From Podocnemis expansa (Eukaryota; Chordata; Testudines; Podocnemididae), in contig ML682002.1 of the NCBI GenBank assembly GCA_007922195.1, positions 868,001 to 932,000 of the forward strand: a DNA stretch of 64,000 nucleotides, read 5' to 3'. Shown here piece after piece: positions 13,101 to 25,100 of this stretch; the first letter of the stretch is position 1, and each line of letters begins with the position of its first letter. The notes beneath the pieces were generated by a model, which worked only from the letters and a program-made list of their open reading frames with translations, was not told where the DNA came from and did not search any database. A program made the translations under genes and the position numbers.

Positions 13101-16100
13101 AGAAAATCCCACTTGCTCTTCAGGTGTCTGACAAACTTGGAGTTTCTTCCATGAAAGTTGATGCAATAAACAACTTTGCTCGTCTTTAACGATGCCACCA
13201 GACTCCTTGTTTGTTTTGCTGAATTAGACTGACACAGTTGCTCCTCTTGAACTTTGCAATTATTCAGTTTCGGATCAAAGCCACCAGTGTTTATTGCATC
13301 CCTTCTAACAGTCATCTGAGAGCACTAAGGCCACGGGACATCCTCAGACTCTACAGATCAGACATGGAGCACTCGCATTTCTGGCTGACTGGCCAGTGTT
13401 CAGCCGCGCCATAAATGGACAGCTGCATTCAGTGGCATCAACATTTGAACATTGCTCCCAACAGCAATTGCGTCCAGAGGTGCTCGAAAGAGAAGCGAGT
13501 CACATGCATGCATGGAGTATCGGGGTTCTGGTGTGCACTCACGGACACACAACGGTCTCATCCCTTGAGCAGCCCCATCCGCCGGCATTGGGAAAGCACT
13601 GCAGAAGCAGAACCCAGATTTAGACACTGAATAATTCAAGGATAAAGACTATGCATGCACGCGCACACACACGTGCACACAAAAGGAGGGGGGACAATCA
13701 TAGTTCTGCCATCTACTCCCCAGATAGTGGAAACACTCCGTGATGCAGACCGCTAACGGACAGATTCTTTTGCCTATAGCAGAGCAAAAAAAGACCAATG
13801 ACATATCAAGGGTGCCCAGCGCCTGGGGGCTAAGCCCCCATTTATGCCCAACCCCCATCTGTCTGTATCTGTGGGGGCTTGAGGAGGGTGGCCCTGAGGC
13901 TGCAGCAGCCCCATAGTCTGGCCTGGCTCATGCACCCCACCACCACCTGGGGGGCACCCCATAGCATCTCCTGCAACCCACTGAAGGGCCAGCCCAGGAC
14001 CCCGGCACTCACCCTCCATTACGCCAGCCTGGCCCTGGCTGGGACAAGGCACATGCACACACACCCTGCCTCAGGAGGGGAAGGGATGCTGTGACGTGTG
14101 GGGAGCTGAGGGGAGCGCTGCAGCACCCATGAAGGGCCAGCCCAGCCTGGCATCCCCCACCACTTACCCGCTATCACTTCAGCCTGCTCTGCGCCTCTCA
14201 CAACCTGCTCCCGTCCTCGTCTTGCTCCTTGTGGCAGTCCAGCAACTGCCCCCCCTCCACCTTTGGTACGCCACTGAAATCAACTGCGTTAAAGCACACA
14301 CAGAGGGGAACAGGGACCGAACGCTGGACAACATCGCCACTTGACAGTTTGGGTGGGCAACAGATCACTACTGGCCCCAACGAAAGCAGGCGGCTGCCCG
14401 TTTCCCTAAGCCAGGCTGGCTGGGAGAGCTGCCGGCTCAGTGACAGCTGCTTGGGTGTTCTTAGGGGAAAGGGAAACGAAAGCTGCTAGGGGATTTAAAC
14501 ACCACAGGCTCCTGAAACCAAACCAAAAGTGATGCACAGTCATTTCAAAGGATTCCTCCCACTCCAGCCCCCTTGCTAGTTATTCTGCCTTTTTATGGGC
14601 TACGGATGGTGGCGTCAGCTTCTAACCGGATGGTTCTACTTCAAGCTCTGGTGAAGGAATACCATCTCCCCCCAGAAAGTGCAGGGATACCTGTGTTCCC
14701 TATTTTACCTGGGAATGTGTAAAATTCCCAGTTTAAATAGCTTCTGCTGCTGTAAACTTTGTTTGCTACCAACAGGAAACAAGGAAGCCTAGCAAACAAA
14801 GCAAGGAGTGGCACTTGAAGACTGACATTTATTTATCACATGAGCTTTCGTGGGAGAAAATCCCCCTTTGTCAGATGCTTTGAAGAAGTCTAGGATATAG
14901 ATCTGTCTTTTCTAAGGTGGTGTGTGTGATTGGGGAAACATACAAACAAGGTGTCCAGTGGCACTTTTAAAGACTAACCCATTTATTTATTGCATGATAA
15001 ATTTGTTAGTCTTCAAAAGTGCCACCAGACTCCTTGTTTTGCTGAACTCGATTGACACAGCTACCCCCTTGGAACTCGGGGAAAAAGTATATATTTAAAA
15101 AGTGATAAAGGACTCCCAAAGACACCCTCTTCTACAATCTCCTGGTCTCCCCCAGTTCCTTCTGTTTTTAATTCTCAATCTGCCCCCCACCTTTCGCCCT
15201 TACTGGCCTGCCGCCAACAGTCTTACTTCTGGTTTAGAAGCTGTTTGAGCTGCTGCTTCTATATTCCAGCCTAAATTCTGTGTAGCAGAGCAGACAGCCG
15301 TGCTCTGAGTCATACAGCTCATTGCTCATCCTAAGACACACATCGCCTCGCCATCCTGGTCTGCAGGGTCCTGTCCCACGCCCTTGGATTTGCAATGCAA
15401 CCTGTAAGGATTATGAGTCCTGGCATGAGATACTCCAGACAGCTTGGGTGAAGATGGAGAAGCACTTGCAAGGACTCGTAATCAATCCAGCCACACCTGC
15501 ATGCTAGAGATAAGGACTGCTTGCCATCTGCTTTATTTTAAAGTGAGCCAGGCGTGCAGCCTTCACACTACCCCTAATAAGACTCTTGGATGTCATTGCT
15601 GCAGCTGGAGATAGAAAACACACGCGTGTTCTCTGCTCCCAGCGTGTGGATTGAACTCAGTGAGAGCTACCATTTGTTCTGGAGCGAGAAGTTCCTACGC
15701 TCTCATCTTTTTCAGCGCACTTCTGAGGGAGCTTAACAGGTTACCTGGCAAAGGCCTGTAGGAACTCTGTAGCGTTACTTGCCTGCCTGACCTCATCTTC
15801 CATTATTTATGATTAAAGTCACAGATGAGGCATTTAGAAGATCTATGCCTGGTTTTTTGCTGACTGCCTGTCTTGAATACTCTCCAGCTACCTCATGCAG
15901 CTGCTGAAACAGCAAAGAAAATAAAGTGCAATTTTTGTACCTCTGGATGAGCTAGTACATGAGGTAACATGAGCAGCTTAGTCTGTGTCACCCCAGAGGA
16001 ATGAAGCCTTCACAAAACTGGGTGTTTTATGGCTCCCAGGGAGGTCATATTCATACCATCCCCACTCCACTTGCTTTCGCCTTCTTCCCTTTCCCAGCTC

Positions 16101-19100
16101 TGGGGGTGTGGGTCCCTGGCAGGAATTCACCATCTGAGTTTCAATTACTTCAGTAGGCCATTGTGTAGAAACCCGGTGGGCTACAGGAGAGGCAGATTTG
16201 AGGAGTATATCATCAATTTACTGAATGGAGGCAAAAGTCCTCATTTTAAAGAGCGGCCTCTAAAGCTGGGTGCTCGGTTTTTGAGCACTCACCTGGCAGC
16301 TGGACCTCCAGAGCGGCTGTCTCTTGTTAACACCAAACGAAAGCAAGGGAAGCAGTAGATGTGTAGAACTTGCCCGCTTTTTCAGTTGGGACATGCAGAA
16401 CAGACAGCCCAAACCAAGGGCTGCCATAAAAAACTGAGCCTGAAGCGTTCCCCAGGGATGGAGTAATGTGGCAAAGAGCAGGAAGAATTTGAAGATGCCA
16501 TCAGCTGAGGAGATCCCACTTTATGGTAGAAGCACTGGGCTTGCAGATTAAATCCTGTGCTAGGAGATTGGCAGCTAGCATTTCCCATATACTGGCCACT
16601 GACCTGGGGTGGGAAAGGCTCTCCTGAAAGTCTCCTGAAAGGCTGGAGGAGAGTGGGGCAGCCGTAATTAGATGGTCACCCATCAGAGAGCAAGGGTGGC
16701 AGCGTGCCTAGTAGGAAGAAAGACTCTTATGTGTTTCAGAGCTACAGGGACTGAGCAAGGCCAGATCTCAACACCCTGAGGAATCCTTATCTTTTGTCTG
16801 TGGGCACTGGGGTTGCCCTGAAGGCCCATGGCTCTAAGTGGGTGCCCAAAGCAAACAGCCATCATAAATCAGAATGAGCTCAGCTAGAAAACTAGAAAAA
16901 CAGGTTTGCAATAAGAAGCAGAGACGGGATTGATTTAAGCAATCCCTGAGCTCCCCAATGAAGAGGCTGTCCCTCAAAATTCCAGGTCTGAACACCCACC
17001 ACATTTGGGGAGAAAAAGATGCAAGAAAACTTTGCGGCACAAATTCAGATGGGGGGGGGGGGGGAAAAAAACAAGTAAGGAACTCTTCCATAGAGTAGCC
17101 TCCAAATGCTGCATCGGAGACAAACCCTGGAAAGTCAACGGGCCCGTAGCCTCTCCTTTTATAGGGTTTTTCTTTTCCCTTTAATTAAGAGCAGTTGGAT
17201 TTGCTTCCAAGAAAAATTCAAGGCTTTGCTCTTTCTGGAGTTGCCCTCTTGTAAAAAACATCCCTTTTCCTTGTGTTGTTTTGGAAGCGTTAGGTTCCAT
17301 GCTTTCATTAAGGAGACAGACTTTTACCTTCCTTGGGTGAGAAAGGCTCAGATGCAATTACAGCTCAGACAGCTGCCAAAGTCATACAATGGAGACATTA
17401 AAGCTAAATTAAAAGCCGGACTGGTTTTAAAGGGATCCATGATGCCCTAAAAAAATGGCTAAATACACAAAACTGTCCTCCCTGCTACCTTGTTCCGTTT
17501 GCTTTTTTATCTATCTATCTATCTATCTATATGTAGAATAGAGACAGCCCCAAGGATGTCCTTTAGAGGGGCAGTTTGCTCATCCTTAGAGCTGGCTTTT
17601 ATCAATGTATGCTGAGATCTGGATATAAACCATCATGAAATGCACCTAGCTCTGTACAGCGGAAGACAGGGACCCAGCTTAGAAAGACACAGCAGGTTTC
17701 AGTATACCCAGGTGGTTATTTGATATCCATGATGGGAAGCAAGTGAGTGCTCACAGGAAATCCAGGCTCAGGCTGGCATGTGAACACATAGCACTGCCTG
17801 ACACTAGCTTGTGGCATTTGTGTAGACAGGCTGCACAAGTCCTCCTCTCTGAGTGCAAAAGCCCTTGGACTTTAGAAATTTATAAGTGCACTAACTAGCC
17901 TTGAAGACAGCATTTTCAATTACCATCCCTCTGCTCCTTGCATTAGACAGCAGAGGAGAAAAGGCCTGCACTAACTTCTCCCTGGGTACACAGACAGTCC
18001 AAAGGAAACAGAGGAGCTGCCACAAGCGCTACTGCTCAAAAGTGTATAATCTAATCTCCTCCAATAGCTGTCGGTGTGAAAGCCTGTGGCAGAAGTTCTT
18101 TGGTTACTTCAGTTGTACCTTCAGGGCTTGAAATCTCCCTAGAAATTGCAAATTTCCTGGTGGTAAGGAAAAGTGGTCTGTTTAGGTTCATGGCAGTATT
18201 CGTATCCATCCATCCAACAGTCACAAAGGCATGTACATTGACTGACCTGTCAAGTGTAAAATCCTATAACCTAGAGCTGGTAAAGAGCCATTGGGCAGTT
18301 TCCTGTCAGGCCAGGCTTGTTTGCCCTCTTTCACCTCACATGCAGTTGTCCAGCCTAGTTTCAAATGTGCATTCCAGAGAACACATGAATTTAGACACAA
18401 CCAGAGTGATGCAAAGAGTTCACTCACCCAAGCTCAGGCAATCTGAGCTCTCTACTCCTCTGCAAGTGTTGGCCAAGAATTGCTCTCTGATGCATCACAA
18501 GAAAATCACAGAGCCATGTCTCACAGCATCACTTCTGTGCCATTGGTGGGAGGGCCTCAGGCATAGGTCAACTTTGGTCCCTCCCGTCTCCTGTGTGGAT
18601 ATGACTAAGGCCTGGCTGACACAGAACTAGAACTGTTATACAGGCACATCTTTGTGTTTAGACAAGCCCTGAGCATGTCTGACTGGAGCCTGCCATAATT
18701 AGGACTGATGTAATGTCAAAAAGCCTTGCAAACACTAATTACTGTTCCAAACACCCATCCCTGAGAAGTAAGTATCCTGTGTTACAGCTGGGAACACACA
18801 CACAGAGACTAGGTGTCTTGCCTGAAGCCACAGAAAGAATCGAGAGCCTGGGTTTGAATTCAGAGGCCCATCTGTGCACAGACAAACCTGGGTGAATGTA
18901 CGGCAACATCAGAGTAGATAAGGCTACTCCTTAAGAACACAAGGCTGGTCATAACAGGTTAGACCCAGGGTTTGTGTGTATGCTGTCTTCTGATGAGAGA
19001 CGGTGCCAGAAGGAACGAAGACATCGGGCAAATTTCAAGAGCGATCCATCTCCTGTTGTCCAGTCCCATCTTCTGACAGTCACAGGTTTAGGGACAGACA

Positions 19101-22100
19101 TGGTCAATCTGGGGAGGGGACCACTCTAATATATCCTGGAAAGTCACCTCTACATACCCCTCAGTCTTCGATGGCTCCTGTAGTCCAGCCATTCTGTCTC
19201 AAAAGCCCAAACTTGGTCTCTAAGGGCCACGATCTGCTTGTGCTGAATGCACCAGACACGAACGCCACCTTCCCATTAGATAGGTAACCCTACATATTGC
19301 CTTTCAGTGCAATAAACTGGAGATCCCTTCCTCGACTGCTACACTTCTGCCTCTTCAATTTTTACTCATAGGTCAGAAAGGACCAATTGGTTCATCTAGT
19401 CTGACTCTCCTGCACACCACAGGCCACAGAACCTCACCCACCCCTACGCAAGAAACCTTTAACCTATGACTGAGTTACTGAAGTCCTCAGATCATGATTT
19501 AAAGACTAAGATACTGAGAATTCACCAGCCGGTGAGCTGTATCCCAGCTACAGAGGAAGGTGAAAATCCCCCACAGCTTTAGCCAGCGTACCCTGGGAAA
19601 CAATTCCACTCCAACCCCAAATACGGTGATCAGTTAGAAACCTGCATCTAATTTTAAGCCCAAATTTCCTGATAGACAGTTTGTATCTATTTGTTCTTGT
19701 GTCTACATTGGGTTGTACTCAATTTCTCTCCCTCCCTGATATTTATCCCTCTGATATATTTATAGAGAGCAATCACATCTGTCCTCAATGTTCTTTTGGT
19801 TAGGCTAAACAAGGCTAAATTCATCTTTCTTAAACATGGGAGACCAGAACTGCACACACTATTCCACAAGGGGTCTCATTAGCACCTCGTGTGACACTAC
19901 GAAACCCCTCCCTATCTCTACTGCAGTGGTTCCCAACATTTTCTCTGCCATGGCACACATTGCTTATTTTTAATTAATTTGAAGCACACCACCATATAGT
20001 TTCCAAACGAACTCATGAATATTCTTGAGCCAATGAGTCAATCCAGAGCTCTTCAAGTAATTTTTCAAAAAAATTTTGTGGCACACTTGCTCAGACCTGA
20101 TGACACATTGGTTGGGAAACACTGCTCTACTGGAAATATCTCTTCTGATGCATCTTGCAGAGGCAGGTGTGTGTGCACCCAGCTTTTGGATCTAAGTTAT
20201 CGCAACAGGGTAGAGACTTTGGTCCCAAGAACTCCTGGCTTCTGGTCTGGTGCTCCCTCCACCCATCTCTTAGAAGTGGTCACAGCACATCTATTTTTAA
20301 AGTGCTACGTTCTCCTGGAGAGGCAGGTTCAGGTACAAGGCAGCAGCGGATGGTAAAACCCGGGGTTTAGGCCTTTCCCCTTTAAAGTGATAGACATCTT
20401 AACAGCACTCAGTTAGAAAGCAAATGAGCACCCCATCCCAATGCTTCTCAACATTTAGAGGGCCAGGGAACACCTGTCAGTATTAATTTCTTTACGCGAA
20501 CACCTGATGAAACCATTCTCGAAAAAGGTGGTAACAATAGCAGGAGATTTAAAATGCCTCAGTTGCAGCAAAGCTTCCAGGAGTGCATCAAAATCTGCTG
20601 CTACGTGCTTGGAAGCTTTTGCTGCGACTGAGGCATTAAATTGCTCCTTCCCTCTCCCCACTCAGTCCCCCCAGTGGGAAGAGCTCAGCATCAGTCACAG
20701 AAAATGTGAACTATGTCTGAATTGCATCAGCGTTCCACAGAAAAATGGTTGAGAAACGATGTCTTATCCTGTTATCACGCCAATGGAGATAAAACCCGAA
20801 TGATTTATGGTGCGGAAGAGAAGCATTACTCCAGAGGCCTCCTGTAGCCGCTTGTGCCTCTCCCCAAACTCGGATGCAGAAATCAAAAGGGGCTACTAGG
20901 AAGCAGACTCTACGGTGAGGACCGACAGACCTCAGGAGGCTACCTACCATCACTGTGATGCCATCCTTCTCCAGGGGTGTCTTGTCATAGGTCACTTCAC
21001 ACACGCGCACTACCGTTGTTGCGCCGTATTTCTTCAGATCCTGGGAAAACAGAGGAGAAAGACACTTTACTCACAGGTGGATCTTCCCTCAAGCAATTCT
21101 ACTGGAGGGGAGGCAGGCTCCTGTCTTCTCACTGGTGGTAGTTGTGTGGCTCTCTTTGCACATAAAGGTCAGCATGGCACTGAGATATGCGTGAGCATGA
21201 GTCATATGCTGTGCTTGTGCCTAGCTTAGTCATGACCAGAAATTGCATGGCTGTGTGCGCAAGGAGCTGCTCCGGGCTGCAAGAAGTTATTTCACCCTCA
21301 TCATCTCCACATACTTCCTAAATCGTCTCACCTTCAACGTGGCTTCCCTTTCCCCTTTTGAGAGCTAGCTCTCAAAACAAAATACTTCCGTGCATATGCA
21401 GTTCTGCATGTGGGCTGAGCATGGGAGCGTAAACCAAAACACGAACTAATTCTGGCACAAACCAACTCTCTGGGACCTTGGGCAAATCTACATCTGTGTG
21501 ACGCTTTGAGGATTCAGCCAGGCCAGTAAGGGGTTCTGTTGCCTCAGGTGACCCAAGCCAGTGTAACCCCAAACACTAAACACCAGGCTCACAACATAAA
21601 AGCCTCACCCGGTGCTTCTGTAACTCATGCCTGCATGGTGTGGTGCTCTGTCCCCTCCACCGACACCTAGACCATTTAGAGACCAATGAGACTGTTACAG
21701 TCTTAACGAACCACCCTCTGGCTTTTAGTTCATGCACTAGAGGCCCTTACACCAGCCTTCCGGTCATGAGCCTCCCCAAACCCGTCTCTCCCTGCAGTAT
21801 CCAGTTCCTTCCACCGAAAAGCGTCAGAGGTAACATCAGCCTGGATGCCTTCAAAGAGGAAGCAGGTACAGAAGCTTGATGGCTCAGCTGGGGTAAGACG
21901 AGTCACTTTTATTGCACAACATTGAGCTAGCCTGTAGTAAAACTCAGAGTAAGTTTAACAAAGAATGTAGATTCCAGTGATGTCAAGCCAGAGCGAAAGA
22001 AATACAAAAACGTCACAATGAAATTGAAAAGCACATGCTTCCTGGCACCTAATTCTTAATTCTCGCCAGATAAGCCTCCTACTCACATCAAGTTGTTAGC

Positions 22101-25100
22101 ATTCTCCAGCATGACTGCCTGGTCCATCCAGGAACCACCCTTCCTCCTGTGAAACCGGGATCCAGCTATATGACTGGCAGAGGTGCTGTGAAGGTTACTT
22201 AATATTTGTACTAGGTGGGAAAGCTGCCCAAGTGCTGAGTATCAGAATGGCAAAGTCTCCCTTTACCTATGCAGGAAAATGCCTCTCTCAACATCGCTAC
22301 ACAAGGAACATCACAAAGCATCAGAAGTCATTGGAAAGGGGCATATCTGCAAAAGAAAATGTGTGTCAAATCTGCCAATACTTAGTATAGTGCTGACGCA
22401 GTTCTGGTCTCTCTGTGTTTATACAGCACCTAGCACAAAAGGGTTCTGGCATACCTGACTGGCTCCTGTGACAATGAGTGGCAGTGTAGGTCAGTGGTTA
22501 GTGCAGTGGCCTGGGACACAGGAAAAGTGGGCTCTATTCATTCTACTGTTCTTACTGTGGATTGTTAGGCACTGCCGTAATGCAGGAGTAGACAAAACTG
22601 GCTCACAGCTAGGTGCCAGCAATTTTACTTTTGGTCACCAGAGGCCATGCCTCCGTTACCTTTCTGCAGTGCAGCAAGGCAACAGGCTATTACAACTGGT
22701 CACCACGGTGACTAAAAACATAGATTTGTCAAGGCTTGCTGAACCGCAACATATTTTTATTGTAATTACTGTCATTTAAACCTGCTCTGAGCAGTTACAG
22801 AACACTGTGGTCAAAAAGGCCTGAGTATTGCCTGAAGAGATTTGAACAAAAACCTTCACGTAAACAAGTTTCAAGAGGCAAACAAATGTTTAAGTCAGCC
22901 TTTTGAGACTCCTATACCCCTTTCAGGAGTCTAATTTGTCTTGTATACTCCGAGTTTCACCTCACTTAAAAAAAAAATACTTGCTTACAAAATCAGATAT
23001 AAAACCACATAAAAAAGTCCCACAACAATATTATTGAAAAATTGCCAGCTTTCTCGTTTTTTACCATATAGTAGTAAAATAAATCAATTGGAATATAAAT
23101 ACTGTACTTACTTTTCAGGGCACAGTATATAGAGCAGTATAAACAAGTCATTGTATGAACTTTTAGTTCGTATTAACTTCACTAGTGCTGTATATGTGGC
23201 CTGTTATAAACCTAGGCAAATATTTAGATGAACTGAGGTACACCCTGGAAGAACTGTGTATATCCCCAGGGATACCTGGTTGAAAACCCCTGTGTTAAAT
23301 CACTAGGCGTAAAGACAGAAGATCTGGTGTAGGCAACAGTGGGATTTTTTTTTTTTTTTTTTTTTAAGGCACAGCTGAAAAGGCTGGACACCTTCACGGC
23401 TCCTTCAAGTAGTAAACACAAGCAAGGACGTTTATTTTGAATCCAAGGAGGCATGCAAAAGCTCATCTTGCTGCCCACATAACCAATCAACATTCACGGA
23501 TAACATAACCAATTCTAGGAAAGCGAATGGCTAAAAACAGCACATTGGCCATGGTCCCAAGTGCTCAACTTGGTGAGCAATACCAGAGAGTGAATTTTTA
23601 GCTCCATGAACAGATAAAGTGAACACTCTCTAATTTGTCCTCAGCTACAGTGTGTGTTTTCCCCTCACTCTGCATCAAACAAAGACTCTGGTGTGACCAT
23701 GCACAGGAAACACTTCACCAGTTTCCCCCAGGGTGTGCTTGCAGCAGAAGTGAGACCGCTGGTTCAGTTAACAGGGCCCTGAAGAAAGTCAAACAGACAA
23801 TAGTCTTGGTTCTGCCTCTGACCCGATGAGCGACCTTGTGTAAATCCTTCTGTCCCCCCTCACAATCTCTGTCTTGTATACTGAGATGACAAACTCTTTG
23901 GGGCAAGGGACATCTTTTGCTCTAGATCTGCACAGTGCTAGCAAATTGGGGCCCAGACCTCAGCACGGGGCACCGCGTTAATAACAACATTGTGAAGTAT
24001 AACATCCTGAAACTTTCTTCTTCCCCAGTACAACTCTCACAGTACACAAGAGCAAGGATGCAGACACACTGTTGAAGGGAGAGAAGGAAGAGAACATCTA
24101 TTGTATTAACAAGAGTGCTGCATATAAAACACAGGAGGTAACTGGTCTGCTCAAAGTGGTTCTTGTGAGGCCTCAACTGGGGTACTGTGCTCAGTCCCAG
24201 GCTAACATTTATGGAAAGATGTGACCAAACTGGAGAGAGTTTGGAGGAGAGAAACAAAAATGACATAAGGTTTAGAAACCTGACCTATGAGAAAAGGTTA
24301 CAAAATTGGGCATGTTTGGTCTTGTGAAAAAGATGATGGGGGTGGGCTGATAACAGTCTTCAAACACATTAAGGCAGGGCTTGACAAAATTGGTTCCCTG
24401 CTAGGCAGCAGCAGTTTTAGTTTTGGTCACCAGGGGGTGCTCCCCTGCTGTATTTCTGCATAAGAGCTCAGAGCCAGGCTACAAACCCCAGTAGCTACGG
24501 CAACCTGGCTCCCAGGTTTTGTCAAGGGCTGTTATAAAGAGGAATGTGATCAATTGATCACGATGATTACTGGAGGTAGGACAAGAAGGAATGGGCTTAA
24601 TGCACAACTAGGGATACTCAGCCCCAGTCTACGCTAACCTGGATTTTCAGCAGCAGTTGAGAGCAGATATGCAAGACACCAAAATACCTTGTGTATCTGC
24701 TGGTGACGGTCTAAGCCGCCAGGACACGCTCAGGAAAGCTGACTGCAAAAGGTTTGCAGTTGGCTTTCAGTTACTTCTTTTAGGGGGCAGGACTTCTGAA
24801 GTTAATTTCCGGAGCGCAACAGCGAGCTCATACTTACTGTTGAATCGCGCCCAGAACGTTGGGCTGATGGCAGCAATTTTGCTGCCATCAGTGTAGACGT
24901 ATCCTGAGGTTAGACATTAGCCAGTAGATTAAGATCTTGACTAGGCTTCCCAGGGAGACTCCCCATCACTGGAGGTTTTTAAGAACAGGTTGGGCAAACA
25001 CCTGTCAAGGACGACCTAGGTTTATTTGGTTCTGCCTCAGTGCAGGGGCTGGACTTGATGACTTCGAGGTTCCTTCCAGTAACACATTTCTATGATTCGA

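Larger units (their letters stand above)
5510..20947 (-). other. PTP4A3 intron 2
   Basis: 15.4-kb GT-AG intron dense with repeats that are listed individually (hAT MITEs, MIR-like SINEs, CR1, foldback repeats). Stretches where nothing was recognised: 6301-7166, 7445-9150, 9476-10020, 12100-13035, 13260-13790, 14280-14790, 15080-15790, 15930-18600 apart from simple repeats, and 20165-20438. At 5735-5815 there is a piece of MIR-like SINE (gtgactcagtttccccaaca). Confidence 0.85.
24140..25100 (+). mobile_element. CR1 LINE 3' region with two nested DNA elements
   Basis: CR1 text: 'ggcctcaactggggtactgt', 'gacctatgagaaaaggttac', then 'gactccccatcactggagg', 'gggctggacttgatgacttc' and 'tctatgattcgatg'. 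It is interrupted at 24375-24541 and about 24611-24909. The rejoined phrases (cattaag with ggctgttataaagagg) make sense only when the inserts are removed. Confidence 0.85.

Noticed and set aside
18076..18630. 184-codon open frame on the plus strand in intron 2
   Set aside because: No domain, no splice signals, composition like neighbouring intron, and it partly overlaps a MITE; a chance frame.
23345..23365. Poly(T) as the tail of a retrocopied gene on the minus strand
   Set aside because: No exon-like coding sequence on either side; treated as a simple repeat.
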